Below, piece after piece: positions 1 to 10,353 of a stretch of 64,000 nt of DNA. The position numbers and the translations under genes are program-made. The notes below the pieces were generated by a model. That model ran no database searches. It worked only from the letters and a program-made list of their open reading frames with translations, and was not told the DNA's origin. Source of the stretch: Diphasiastrum complanatum (taxonomy: Eukaryota; Streptophyta; Lycopodiopsida; Lycopodiales; Lycopodiaceae); NCBI GenBank assembly GCA_029204225.1, contig CM055092.1, positions 77,314,261 through 77,378,260 on the forward strand, in the 5' to 3' direction. The first letter of the stretch is position 1. Each line of letters opens with the position of its first letter.

Positions 1-416
1 TGAGGATGAGCCCATTCGGGTTGTGTTCGCCAGATCCGAGAGGGATGAGGCATATGATACAGGTGTTGGGCACACGCCTAGAGCAGGGTTCACAGGTGCA
101 TCACGTGGTAGAGGTGGGTCACATACCACAGATTATACCGGGAGACAGGCAGGGCACACAGGGGGGACCAGTGGCATACCTTCTTATGTTGATATGATGG
201 AGGAGGCCCTTGATAGGGGGCTTACCTTCTACAGCTGCTTGGATACGTGCATCACTGAGTCATAGGCATTTGTACGACATCACACCAGAGGAGTCACCAG
301 ATGACTTTGATTGTATCGATTGGGAGGCCATGCAGGGTCCGCATGGTGCACAGGATGAGGCACGGGATGATCCAGAGGATGGTGCACATGATGAGTCCCA
401 GAGCCCAGAGCATTTG
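1..416 (+). pseudogene. C-terminal region of a transposase-like ORF, interrupted at its right edge by a gypsy element
   Basis: Two plus-strand frames together cover this stretch. One (about 1-265) carries a Gly/Arg-rich segment and ends at a TGA. The other (210-416) reads through an acidic segment, DDFDCIDWEAM, and continues after the gypsy element at 6705 as HLYAQLDDLITELDSEA if one copy of the ATTTG target duplication is removed. The ORF was therefore open across the insertion point when the gypsy arrived. A frame change near 200-265 shows decay. Position upstream of the AT-hook tail suggests the C-terminal half of a hAT-type transposase, but no catalytic motif is visible here. Confidence 0.45.
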
Positions 417-774
417 TGTTACGAGCTCGTAACCAGTGCCGAACCCTAGAGAACACAGATAGGTCAGATACCACAGTCAGGGTCGTGTCCAGCGTACATG
501 ACCAACAGGGCAAGACAGTGTGAGTAGTGTGCCCCAGCACGGTCCATAGCCATGGCAGGCCTAACACAGCCTAGAAACCCTGTCAGCAGGATAGGGCCCC
601 CAGTTGGGTCCCGACGTGCAGTCGGCCACGTCAGTGCCACGTGGCCGACACTTGGCAGTAGCATGCTACCAGTCCTCACACTGGGCTAGGAGGGGCTTAC
701 TCTATATCAGGGAGTAGGCAAGGTTGGGTGGATCAGTTAGTGTTTGCCCTACTATGGTGTTAGGATATATTACA
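417..774 (+). repeat. 5' LTR of the gypsy element
   Basis: 358 bp, TG...CA, paired with 6347-6704. A TATA-like CTATATC lies at 702-708 and could be the core promoter. The target duplication ATTTG immediately precedes it. Confidence 0.92.
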
Positions 775-775
775 C

Positions 776-792
776 TGGTATCAGAGCCACCT
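776..792 (+). other. Primer binding site, initiator-Met tRNA
   Basis: TGGTATCAGAGCC follows the LTR after one base. This is the plant retrotransposon primer site complementary to the 3' end of initiator tRNA-Met. Confidence 0.9.
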
Positions 793-1547
793 CCATCCTA
801 GGGAGTTAGGAGCAGCAGTAGAGAAAGCTATCAGAAGATAGGAAGTGTTTCTCAGATTCTCAGAGAGGAATAGAGGAGGAGGATCGCTGTAGGAGCAGCC
901 TTCAAACTTCTGATTTTCACTGAGAAATCACAGTAGCAAGGAGTCAGATTCCAATTGTAGGTAACTCGCTGGAAAAACAGCTGTTTCTCACTGAGTTCAG
1001 AGGATTCTCCATAGTTTTCCCAGCGAAATTAGAGAAGGAAGAAGCCAGCACCTCCATCGCTGTATAGTCAGAGACCTGCATCTGATTTCCAGGGAAAAAT
1101 TGACGGGTTCTCAGCGAGTTTGAAACCAAAAAAAAGGAGCAGGGCCAGCGCTGCCAGTGCTTCTGAAAATCTGGTTTTTGGACAAGTTTTCGGGCCCCAA
1201 TGTCAGAGATTTGGAGCAAGAGGATTCCTACCAGATCAGCGAGCAGGAGACTTCTGAAATTTCAGAATTCAGAAGGGTTTCTGGACTTCAAACTTGCCAT
1301 TTTGTGGACAAATTGAGATGCTGTCAGACCAGCGAGGGGGGATAGCAAAACTTTCAGATCTGGTTGCACATTTTCCAACCTCAAATCAGTGGAGGAAGAG
1401 CTGAAAGGGCTTTTCTTGATTCTCTCTGTGGAAGTACAGTCCTCAGAAACAGCTAAGTCATCTTTCCTTTTCCTTGTACAGTTGTAAATTAGTCTTTTAG
1501 ACTTTTTTTCCTTCAGAAGTTAAGGTAGCTCTCTTTCAGTTCCGAAG
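793..1547 (+). other. Untranslated leader of the gypsy element
   Basis: Between the primer site and the gag ATG no long ORF is present on plus. The short ORFs here do not resemble known proteins. This is the normal position of leader and packaging sequence. Confidence 0.6.
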
Positions 1548-4500
1548 ATGACCACTCCTCAGGGACCTGATCAACCCCCGGAGAGAGGCTTCGACGAACT
1601 TGAAACAGAAGCCTTGGCTTACAGAAAAGGGAAGGAACCCATGGAAGTAGAAGAACAGGAACAGTTCGCCGAAGAACTCGACGAACTAGTTACCAAGGAG
1701 CAGTTCCTCCAATTGGTAACAGAAGTGGATGAACTGAAGTTGGCACTAGCCAATTTCAAGTCCAGTGTGGACGACTCGTTCGCTGAACTCAAAAACTTGA
1801 TTTTGAGTTCCGCGAAAGGAAGCCTTCCCTCCACTTCTCAGTTATCCCCTTCTCCACTTCCATCAGTTTCGGGTGAGACTTTACGGTCTCACCCCAGTGT
1901 TTTTAAAGATTTAAAGCCTCCTACTTTTAATGGGGAAGAGAAGGATAGAAATGCAGATATTCTACAAACCTTCCTCAGCAAATGGAAGAACATTCATGCT
2001 CTTAAACAGACCCCTGACCATTTGCAAGCAATTGAGGCCAGTCTTTCTTTAGGGCCTATGGCCTATAAGTGGTGGTTAAATCTCCAGGAGACTGGGCAGA
2101 CTCCTCGGTCATGGAAAGCTTTTGAAGAAGCTTTCCTAAGAGAATTTCTACCAGAAAATGAACTGGATAGAGCCTGGGAAGCCTGGGAAAGAACAGTAAT
2201 GGATAAATCCCTCATCCAATATATCTCGCAGTATCGAGAAGCAATTTTAAAGATTAAAAATATGGATGACTATCAAAAAATCAGGGGATTTGTCCGTGGC
2301 CTCAAAGATGAATATAAAGTAGAGGTCCAGAGAAACTCGCCTACTACCCTTGAGCAAGCTCTCAGATATGCTCAAATCTATGATGATTCAGTGGGTAGGA
2401 AGAGAGCGAGACAACAACCACTTTCTGAGCAGCTTCCTCAGAAAGACTTTCAATTTAAAAAGAAATTTTTAAAAAGAAAGAAAGAAGATAAATTTAAAGG
2501 TGAAGCTCCTCAGAAACGCCCTTCACTCATACAGCCCTTAAAACCAGATGATTTTGAGAAAGCCAAACAAGAACGTTTGTGCTTTGTGTGTATGGGCAAG
2601 GGACACACAGTCAGACAGTGTCCCAAGGGGCCTTTCACAAAAAAAGATAAAAAAGATAAAAAACAAGTTCATCTTGTTCAGACTGTATGTTTCCCTAGTG
2701 ACTCGGCAGCTTCCGAGATCAAAGTGTATCATGAAGATCATGAACACTGTTGCCAGCTGACCTCTGCAATGCTAGCGAGACCCTTCAGCTTTGGGCCGCA
2801 TGACCTAGTACGTATGCATGGGAAAGTTGGTAACCAGTCAGTAAGAGTCATGGTTGATGATGGGGCAACCCATAATTTCATCAACCACACCCTGGTTAAA
2901 AAGCTTAAACTACCAGAAGTACCTAGTCAGCATAGGTACATAGTTTCATTAGCTAAGGGTGAAGATAAACAAATATGGGAAACTATGGTAAGTAAGTTAA
3001 ATCTTGGTATTCAGGGGTACCAAGATCAAATAAACTTTCAGATAATGCACCTGGATCGAACAGACATTGTTCTCGGGAGAGATTGGCTCTACAGTTTAGG
3101 ACCTTCCCTCCACAGAAACTATCAGGAGAACACCCTCAGCTTTTAGTATAAAGGCCGAGAGATCCAGTTGCATGGGGAGCATGATGTTCCCAACAGCCCT
3201 ATGGTCTGCAGTTTAGAGCTCTGTCAACTAATCGGAGACGAAGACCATCAGGTATTCTTATGTGACTTTCAGTTTATTCCTGAAGTTTCTATTTCTAGTT
3301 CTATTCAGCAAAAAATCAGTAAATTAGAAACTTTATTGTCTAAATTTAAAGATGTTTTTCCTGAAGATTTGCCACATGGTTTACCACCTAACAGAGAGGT
3401 AGATCATGTAATAAACCTAGTACCAGGTACAGCACCTGTTTCTAAACCTCCGTATCGGGTCAGCCGAACAGAGGATGAAGAAATAACTAGGCAGTTAACA
3501 GACTATCTTGGGAAAGGCCAAATTCAGACCAGTAGTTCACCATGGGCCTCACCAGTCCTATTGGTGAAAAAGAAAGAGGGGTCTATGCGTCTTTGCGTAG
3601 ATTACAGAGCCCTCAATAAAGTCACAATTAAGAATAAATACCCTATGCCTCGGGCAGACGAGTTGTTTGATCAACTCGACGGGGCTAAGTTTTTCAGCAA
3701 AATAGACCTCAGATCGGGATATCATCAAGTCCGTATAAAATCGGAAGATGTCTCGAAAACAACTTTTAGGACTCGTCACGGTCATTATGAGTTTAAGGTG
3801 ATGCCATTTGGGCTCACAAATGCTCCAGCTACCTTTATGACCTTGATGAACAGTGCCCTCAGACCATACTTGGGTAAGTTTGTAGTCGTATTTTTAGATG
3901 ACATCCTCGTCTACAGCAAAACGAGGAAGGAGCATCTAAAACACCTCAGAAAGGTGTTTCGACTGCTCAGAAAGCATAAGCTTTATGCTAAACAATCCAA
4001 GTGTGAATTCTTCGTTGAAGAAGTAGCATATTTGGGTCACATTATCTCTTCAGATGGGATTAAGATGGACCCAAATAAGGTTAAAGCCATACTCAGTTGG
4101 CTGAGACCTCAGAATATTTTGGAACTTCAAATCTTTCTTGGTCTGGCGGGATATTACAGACGATTTGTCAAGGAATATGCTCAGACAGCAGTCCCTATGA
4201 CAAATCTCCTTAAGGGGAAGGGAAAGGAGTTCATTTGGGAGTCCGCACAACAGGAGAGCTTTGATGCTCTCAAAACAGCCTTAGCTACAGCACCAGTTTT
4301 AAAGGTCGTCAACCCCAATCAGCCATTTGTGGTCGAAACAGATGCTAGCGACTTTGCAGTAGGTGCTGTGCTAACTCAGGGTGGACGACCAGTTGCGTTC
4401 GAGAGTAAAAAACTCGAGCCAGCACAGACTAGGTATAGTGCCTATGAAAAGGAACTCTTTTCTATAGTCCATGCCCTTAAGACTTGGAGGCATTATTTGT

Positions 4501-6335
4501 ATGGTGCCAACTTTGAGGTCCTGACAGACCATGAGAGTCTCAGATACCTTTGCAATCAACCTGAGCTTAGAGGTCAGAAAGCTCGTTGGGCAGAGTTGAT
4601 GCAAGAGTTTGACATGTCTATCAGATATAGGCGTGGAAAATTCAATACAGTAGCAGATGCCCTTAGCAGAATGCCTATGATAAACGAACTGAGTTTTACT
4701 CAGATTCGTAATGAGTTACTCGAGTCCTTGAGAGGGAAATGCCAGCATAATGCATTCTTCTCTATTATCTGGAACTCAGTCTAGAACAGACAGTTACAGA
4801 CTCCAGAACCAGTTCCCGGGGCTGGTGCCAGTTCATCCAAGAATTCCGCAGCTTCCGTTGAGGATGATGATGAGTCCGAGTATACGTCGTCAGATGACGT
4901 TGAGGATTCTGAGCCCATATTACCCAAGCAAACCCTAGGGGTTGAGGGTCAGTTGACTCAAGGATTCAAATGGAAACAGTATTCCATTCAGGATGAGTAC
5001 TTGCTCTATAGAGATAGAGTATGTGTCCCCAATTTAGAGGATTATAGGCAGCAGGTCCTATATGAATGTCATGACAATCCTAGCGCGGGACACCCAGGCA
5101 TACAGAAGACCTATGAGCTTCTTCGTAGGCAATTTTTCTGGCCCAGTATGAAAAAGGATGTCCACCAGTATGTAACCAGTTGCCAGAAATGTCAAGTAAA
5201 TAAAGCAGAGCGTTTAAAGGCAGGAGGGTTGTTGCATCCCTTAGAAATACTAGCTGGTAAATGGGAGAGTATCTCCATGGATTTTATAGTAGGCCTGCCT
5301 AAAACCCAAAAGGGTAATGACGCTATATGGGTCACAGTTGACCGTCTGACCAAAATGGCTCATTTGATTCCGACCAAAACAACCGTTAGAGCTCCAGAGT
5401 TAGCGAGGTTGTTTGTAGATGGGCTATTTAAATTGTACGGTCTACCTTCCGGCATAGTCAGCGACCGGGACAGTAAGTTTACTGGAAATTTTTGGAGGGC
5501 AGTATTCCATCATCTCCATACTAAACTTAATATGAGTACCACCGACCATCCACAAACGGACGGTCAAACAGAAAGGGTAAATCAAGTGCTGGAGGATATG
5601 CTTCGTGCATACGTCAGCAAGAAGCAGACTAATTGGGAGGAGTATCTCTCGATATTAGAGTTTGCTTACAACAGTACCAAACATTCAGCTACGGGATACA
5701 GCCCATTTATGTTGATGTACGGTTTTCAGCCACGCTCACCCACAGCTGTAGGGTTTAAACAAGAAAAAGTTGAAGCAGCCAGAAACTTTTTAGAGGACCT
5801 AAACCAAATGATAGAACATGCGAAGCGTAGCATTAGGCAGTCCCAGGATCGAGCCAGGCATTATGCAGATCCACACAGACGGGATGTGCAGTTCTCCACT
5901 GGTGAGAAAGTCTACTTGAGAGTCCCAGTTGACTCTAAAACCCTCAAATCAGGAGTGTGTGCTAAGTTGTCTCCAAGGTATTGTGGTCCCTTTACCATCA
6001 GTAGGAGACTAGGCGAGGTCACCTATGAACTAGAACTCCCACACAGCAGTAAGGTTTTTCCAGTCTTTCATGTAAGTCAGTTACGAAAAGCCTTAACCAG
6101 ATCAGACAATCTGGTAGGGGATAGTGTTCTAGTTCTCCCATTGGATCATCAACAACCTCCGCATGAACCAGAGGAGATTCTTGATAGTAGAGAGACGCAG
6201 ACTCGTCATACTCTATACCGAGAATATCTGGTTAAGTGGAATGATCAGCCTGTTGAGAATGCCACTTGGGAAAGAGGCAGCGTCCTTCGCAAGATTTTTT
6301 CAGACTTTGTCTTAGAGGACCAAGACGGTTCTTAA
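1548..6335 (+). pseudogene. Ty3/gypsy gag-pol polyprotein with two in-frame TAG stops
   Basis: One frame of 1596 codons encodes all retroelement functions. Gag is residues 1 to about 390, with a CCHC knuckle CFVCMGKGHTVRQC near residue 344. The aspartic protease core is VDDGATHNF near 436 (usually D-S-G), with a closing LGRDW near 507. Reverse transcriptase carries FLDDILVYS near 783. RNase H starts at VETDASDFA near 928. Integrase has an HHCC zinc domain (about 1182-1216) and D, D, E at SMDF, SDRDSKF and TERVN. The chromodomain has YLVKWNDQP near 1557. TAG codons stand at 3144-3146 (after LSF, before YKGRE) and 4782-4784 (in the RNase H-integrase linker). The frame is otherwise intact, so these look like point mutations. 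Start: first ATG after the leader, conserved as MTTPQG in the relative at 58716. Confidence 0.93.
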
Positions 6336-6346
6336 GGGGGAGGGAG
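6334..6346 (+). other. Polypurine tract of the gypsy element
   Basis: AAGGGGGAGGGAG directly abuts the 3' LTR and overlaps the gag-pol stop codon. It is the expected plus-strand primer. Confidence 0.88.
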
Positions 6347-6704
6347 TGTTACGAGCTCGTAACCAGTGCCGAACCCTAGAGAACACAGATAGGTCAGATA
6401 CCACAGTCAGGGTCGTGTCCAGCGTACATGACCAACAGGGCAAGACAGTGTGAGTAGTGTGCCCCAGCACGGTCCATAGCCATGGCGGGCCTAACACAGC
6501 CTAGGGACCCTGTCAGCAGGATAAGGCCCCCAGTTGGGTCCCGACGTGCAGTCGGCCACGTCAGTGCCACGTGGCCGACACTTGGCAGTAGCATGCTACC
6601 AGTCCTCACACTGGGCTAGGAGGGGCTTACTCTATATCAGGGAGTAGGCAAGGTTGGGTGGATCAGTTAGTGTTTGCCCTACTGTGGTGTTAGGATCTAT
6701 TACA
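6347..6704 (+). repeat. 3' LTR of the gypsy element
   Basis: 358 bp, equal in length to the 5' LTR with about six substitutions. It is followed by the second ATTTG. Confidence 0.92.
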
Positions 6705-7444
6705 ATTTGTATGCCCAACTGGACGACTTGATTACAGAGTTGGATTCAGAGGCCCAGCAGATGCCGAGCGTCAGGGCGCCCCCATCCTCTCTAGCCAGCA
6801 TGCCCTACACAGAGTCTCAGCCAGAGCAGCTACACGAGGTGCCTGTAGTTCCTCCAGTACCGCAAAGGGTGTATGTGCGCCGCACAGCACCTCCAGTGCC
6901 ACCGATGCCATTGAGGCCTGCAGCCCCTCCATCGCCATCCACTTTTGTAGCACCAGGTCTCCATGGCAGGCCACCATCTGTGCCCAGATCTTCTCTTGCA
7001 CCGCCCACATCCACAGTGGCTCCTCCAGTGGTAGCACCCACGGCACATCCTCCTCCCTTGGCAGCACCCACGGCACCGGCTCCTCCTTTGGCAGCACCCA
7101 GGATGTACCAGTACCGGCCATCGCAGCGCCCCTTTCAGTACTTATCGCTGCTATACTTGCCTCTTGCAGGGACGACCCCTCCACAGCCAATTCCTCCACC
7201 AGCAGTAGGCCCACGGGCACACACTCCACGAACCTATCCTCCACTATCAGCTGCACAAGGACACCCATCTTTGGCTTCTCTATCCCAGCCGGCTGCAACT
7301 TGGGCCCAGCCTAGCCAGCCAGGTGATCTGCATGGGGGTGATGAGGCATTGACGGCTCCCCTGGTCCGCAAGAGGCCAGGAAGGCCCAAGGGTGCACCGA
7401 ACAAGAAAGGCAGGGCACAGAAACAGCCAAGGAAGAGAGGATGA
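6705..7444 (+). pseudogene. Transposon A: proline-rich linker plus AT-hook-like basic tail
   Basis: This continues the frame of 210-416 across the gypsy insertion. After an acidic start (LDDLITELDSEA) comes about 180 residues of Pro/Ala/Ser-rich sequence with repeated APP and APT units. The end is a basic segment with RKRPGRPKGAPNKKG, which resembles an AT-hook (GRP core) and suggests minor-groove DNA binding. The same basic segment, with few changes, ends the short ORF of copy B at 10110. The TGA at 7442-7444 is also shared with copy B (see findings). Function is inferred only from composition. Confidence 0.5.
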
Positions 7445-7700
7445 CCTCGCAGGGCTCCAGTTGCTGGTAGAGGTGCAGTATTACAGCCAGCTACAGCAGG
7501 TGTTGTTGGTTTAGCCTGCTTGGGGGCTGATGCGGAGGCAGATTGGGAGGATGAGGATGATGAGTCTTTCCCCTTGGATACACAGCCCATGCCAGTTCCA
7601 GACAGGCATAGATGTCAGTTGTGAGAGTCAACTCGGGGCCCCGAATTGTCTCCGGAGCATTCTTCTAAGTCAGAGCCAAAGCGTAGCTCTGTTATTTTAT
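7445..7700 (+). pseudogene. Coding-like extension past the shared TGA (acidic tail)
   Basis: In frame beyond the TGA one reads PRRAP, then GADAEADWEDEDDES and a Ser/Glu-rich end, broken by two more stops. The matching stretch in copy B (10111-10353) reads the same way, without those two stops. It looks like the former C-terminus of the transposase-like protein, cut off by a stop codon. Confidence 0.4.
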
Positions 7701-8173
7701 TTTTAGCAGTTTGATATCATGTTCCATGTTTGGCGGCCAGATGGTCGAACACTGTATTCAGACCATTTTCCATACTATATTCAGTGTTGGACGTACTTTA
7801 TTCGCTGCACATTTTGTATTTGTCGATTTGTAATTGTTATGCTCTGTTTCAATTTTATTTCGAATGGCATGTGCGTAATTACAACTAGTTTCAACTGCAG
7901 AGATTGATAGCAGATGCATAACACAGAAATACAACCCCCTTTATAGCATTTCATAAACACACATATTACATTGCAATACACACACGTTGCACAAAAAACA
8001 CACCGTACATTAATTCATCAGATGTATCAAAATTACAATACGTATTCTTGCCATATACGGTTGGGGGTGTTCTTTACACTATGTTAGACACTAAATGTTG
8101 CCTCATGTACTGCCGAAAATTACATAACAATAGTCAGCCACATACGGCTAGACCCCATCTATTCTAAACATTC
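7701..8173. other. Spacer between the two convergent genes of copy A
   Basis: AT-rich sequence with no convincing ORF on either strand. It matches the spacer 10354-10873 of copy B in position and partly in sequence. It would hold the 3' ends of both transcription units. Confidence 0.4.
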
Positions 8174-8539
8174 CTATGGATCCTCCACTGACTCCTCGCC
8201 CTCGTCAGGTGCATTGTTCTGTCGCTCTCGCTCTGCCTCCTGGTTAGCGCGAGCTGCCTCCTGGTTAGCACGACGGCGAGCAGCTCTTTCCTTGACCATG
8301 ATGAGCTGCCGCCGTGTGAAGTTCATTCCGATCTGCTCATCCAAATCCAGCTCGACAGAGGGGGTGGGGCCCACAGCGGGGGCGGGGATCTGCAGCTCTG
8401 GGTGTCTCTGCCGAGTCTCTCGCAGCATCTCTGCAATGTCTGCCTCTTGCTTCCGATGCCTTTCGTTGTGCCTTTGGACATCTTCCTCGAGCTTCCTCCT
8501 GGCTTCGCCCTCAGGCGTTGGTGGTATGCGCTCCGCCAT
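8174..8539 (-). CDS. Conserved charged 121-residue protein of unknown function, antisense gene of transposon A
   Basis: This ORF starts MAERIPP and ends EGEESVEDP. It has two highly charged, probably helical segments: about residues 9-47 (EARRKLEEDVQRHNERHRKQ) and 80-112 (ERAARRRANQEAARAN). A Pro-rich hinge and the block VELDLDEQIGMNFTRRQLIMV lie between them; the tail is acidic. Copy B encodes the same 121-residue protein at 10874-11239; by hand I count 18 differences, many conservative, with no gap or stop. That pattern suggests the protein was under selection. I recognise no family. A TATA-like box and a tandem CCAAT array lie upstream. The start is chosen because MAERIPP is shared and upstream residues are not. 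It could be a transposition accessory protein; that is inference. Confidence 0.6.
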   Translation of the reverse strand: MAERIPPTPEGEARRKLEEDVQRHNERHRKQEADIAEMLRETRQRHPELQIPAPAVGPTPSVELDLDEQIGMNFTRRQLIMVKERAARRRANQEAARANQEAERERQNNAPDEGEESVEDP

Positions 8540-8703
8540 CTCACGACACCCTGTTTCTTGAAATGGCTCTCACAACCTCTCAATGGCTCTCACAATGCCT
8601 CTTGATGATACCTCTCACTGGCTCTCTCTCACAGCCTCTCACAATGCCTCCCACAGCCTCTCTCTCACAACCTCTCACTGGCTCTCTCACTGCCTCATGA
8701 GAG

Positions 8704-8712
8704 CCTATTTAA
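8704..8712 (-). promoter_or_regulatory. TATA-like box for the antisense gene of copy A
   Basis: On minus the sequence is TTAAATAGG, about 165 bases upstream of the ATG. Copy B has AATAAATAGG at about 162 bases upstream. Conserved sequence and spacing support a core promoter. Confidence 0.5.
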
Positions 8713-8755
8713 CCCCACAGCCTGTTTCCCCATTTGCACTTGTTGATGATCCCAT

Positions 8756-9170
8756 GTGCTACTGTACCTGCCCCATGTACTGCTCCCCCACATGCTGCCC
8801 TCCGATTGGGTCCATGGTCTGCTCCTCCACAGTGCCCATGTGACGGTGTACCTGTCCGGATTTGCTGCTCCCCCACATGCTGCACTCCGATTGGGTCCGT
8901 GGTCTGCTCCCCACAGTGCCCATGTGACGGTGTACCTGTCCGGATTTGCTGCTCATGCTGCACTCCGATTGGGTCCGTGGTCTGCTCCCCCACAATGCTC
9001 ATGTGACGGTGTACCTGTCCGGATTTGCTGCTCCCCCACATGCTGCACTCCGATTGGGTCCGTGGTCTGCTCCCCCACAGTGCCCATGTGATGTTGTACC
9101 TGTCTGGATTTGCTGCCCACCCACATGTTGCACTCCCATTGACCACAAGGTCTGCTCTCCCACAGTGCCC
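8756..9170 (-). repeat. Tandem array of about 75-85 bp units containing CCAAT motifs
   Basis: About five units are marked by GATTGGG (CCCAATC on minus) at 8814, 8889, 8967 and 9052, with a diverged unit near 9130. Each unit also carries CCCATGTG and GTACCTGTC. The array lies just upstream of the TATA-like box of the antisense gene. Related two-unit arrays occur at 11446-11625 and 49897-50080. Confidence 0.7.
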
Positions 9171-9317
9171 CCCGTACAGTTCCCCTGTACAATCCCCTGT
9201 ACAGTAACATCTTTTTTCTAAACCCTAAGCCTTTTTTTTCCTGAATTTTTTACCCTGTATAAGCCTGTTAAAAGGGTTATTTATTAAAAAATAATAATAA
9301 TAATAAAATATTATTTT

Positions 9318-9424
9318 TGTGGTGCCGCCCTGGTACCGCTGGTTTGAGGGCGGCACCATAACCGCGGTACCACCATTATGGTACCGCGTACCGAGGTACC
9401 ATAATGGCGGTACCATGTGCCATT

Positions 9425-9427
<3 letters not shown>
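9318..9427. repeat. GGTACC-rich palindromic right end of copy A
   Basis: Repeated GGTACC and GGTACCGC units in both orientations could fold into hairpins. Similar ends occur at 9468-9553, 11773-11840, 11899-12134, 46721-46975 and 50224-50324. Confidence 0.7.

Positions 9428-9467
<40 letters not shown>
9428..9467. repeat. (AT)n microsatellite between copies A and B
   Basis: About 38 bases of alternating AT is the only sequence between the end of A and the CATAG start of B. Confidence 0.9.
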
Positions 9468-9468
<1 letters not shown>

Positions 9469-9840
9469 ATAGGTCCCGTGGTACTAGGTACCGCGGATCC
9501 CGGTACCGCGGGACCGTACTAGTACCGCGGTACCATGATGGTACCGCGGTACCACAATATAGTAATATTTTTATTATTTAATATTTTTTTAAATTTTTTT
9601 TTACCTAAACCTACCCGCCCCCTTCGCATTTCAGCTCAAATTTTTTTGCGCCCTCCTCCGCCCTGCCATCGTTGTTGTTTTTGCCTACCTGCCTTCTGAT
9701 TCCTTGCGTCGCCCTTCGCCCACGCAACGCCTTGCCTTGCATCTGACTTGCTTCGCCCGGCCTTCGCCCATTTTCAGCGTCTCTCCAACAGTGAACCCTG
9801 CTGTTTTTTTTCCAGCAATCCATCCCTCATTTCATCTGCA

Positions 9841-10110
9841 ATGGTGCAATCCGACCTTTCCGGTCTGTGGGACGAGGTAGACATTGTCAGACGAGTTGCC
9901 GACAAGGCCAACAAGACCGGTCAGAAGATCGTGCGCTGCCGATACTGTCTCGTCGAGTTTGCTGCATCCCTCACTCGTCTTAAAGGCCATCTGCTCGGTG
10001 CACGCGACGAGGCATTGACAGCTCCTCTTGTCCGGAAGAGACCAGGAAGGCCCAAGGGTGCACCGAACAAGAAAGGCAAGGCACATAAACTGCCAGGGAG
10101 GAGAGGATGA
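9841..10110 (+). CDS. BED-finger / AT-hook fusion peptide (deletion derivative of a hAT-type transposase)
   Basis: 89 residues. Residues 9-55 resemble the BED zinc finger of plant hAT transposases: WDEVDIVRRV, then CRYCLVEFAASLTRLKGHLLG with Cys-x2-Cys and His. The usual last zinc ligand is absent because the frame jumps at about residue 55 to DEALTAPLVRKRPGRPKG, the basic tail seen in copy A. The ORF is thus the N- and C-terminal ends of a transposase joined by an internal deletion. If expressed it could bind DNA but could not catalyse transposition. Start: the only upstream in-frame ATG before the BED motif. Confidence 0.6.
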   Translation: MVQSDLSGLWDEVDIVRRVADKANKTGQKIVRCRYCLVEFAASLTRLKGHLLGARDEALTAPLVRKRPGRPKGAPNKKGKAHKLPGRRG

Positions 10111-10353
10111 CCACGCAGGGCTCCAGGTACAGGTAGAGGTGCAGTATCACAGCCAGTTGGAGCAGGTGTTGTTGGTTTGGCCTGCTTGGGGGCTGATGCG
10201 GAGGCTGATTGGGAGGATGAGGATGACGAGTCTTCCCCCTCGAATACACAGCCCATGCCAGTTCCAGACAGGCAGAGATATCGGCTGCGAGAGTCATCTC
10301 GGGGCCCTGAGTTGTCTCCAGAGCATTCGTCTGAGTCAGAGCCAGAGCATTGA
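10111..10353 (+). pseudogene. Acidic tail beyond the TGA in copy B
   Basis: In frame after the stop: PRRAPGTGRGAV, GADAEADWEDEDDES, then LRESSRGPELSPE to the next stop at 10351-10353. It matches 7445-7700. An open frame of about 80 codons after the shared stop supports a former longer protein. Confidence 0.45.

Larger units (their letters stand above)
417..6704 (+). mobile_element. Full-length Ty3/gypsy chromodomain retrotransposon (chromovirus)
   Basis: The element is 6288 bp with two 358-bp LTRs, each starting TGTTACG and ending ATTACA. It is flanked by the 5-bp duplication ATTTG at 412-416 and 6705-6709. The order is LTR, tRNA-iMet primer site, leader, gag-protease-RT-RNase H-integrase-chromodomain in one frame, polypurine tract, LTR; this gene order and the chromodomain define chromoviruses. 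By hand I count six substitutions between the LTRs (about 98% identity), so the insertion is fairly recent. Two in-frame TAG codons make this copy non-autonomous unless they are suppressed. It sits inside hAT copy A. A broken relative lies at 57106-58960. Confidence 0.93.
1..9427 (+). mobile_element. hAT-like DNA transposon copy A (5' end off window, split by a gypsy insertion)
   Basis: This copy is assembled from 1-416 and 6705-9427; 417-6704 is a later gypsy insertion with its own target duplication. From 7340 onward it is colinear with copy B (9468-11840). Both have a basic AT-hook-like coding tail on plus, a 121-codon gene on minus, a tandem CCAAT array, and a GGTACC-rich end followed by (AT)n. 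The right end reads ATTGTG, whose reverse complement CACAAT is a decayed form of the CATAG terminus seen in the sister copies. Assignment to hAT rests on the BED finger in copy B and the 8-bp target duplication of the related element at 46721-46975. The left end is outside the window. Confidence 0.6.

Noticed and set aside
6771-7298. 175-codon antisense ORF and the 118-codon ORF at 7234-7590
   Set aside because: Shadows of the proline-rich coding tail; the repetitive GC-rich codons keep the other strand open.
8709-9210. Overlapping ORFs of 60-145 codons on both strands
   Set aside because: They come from the tandem CCAAT-containing array; the repeat lacks stops in several frames at once, and the peptides show no family motif.
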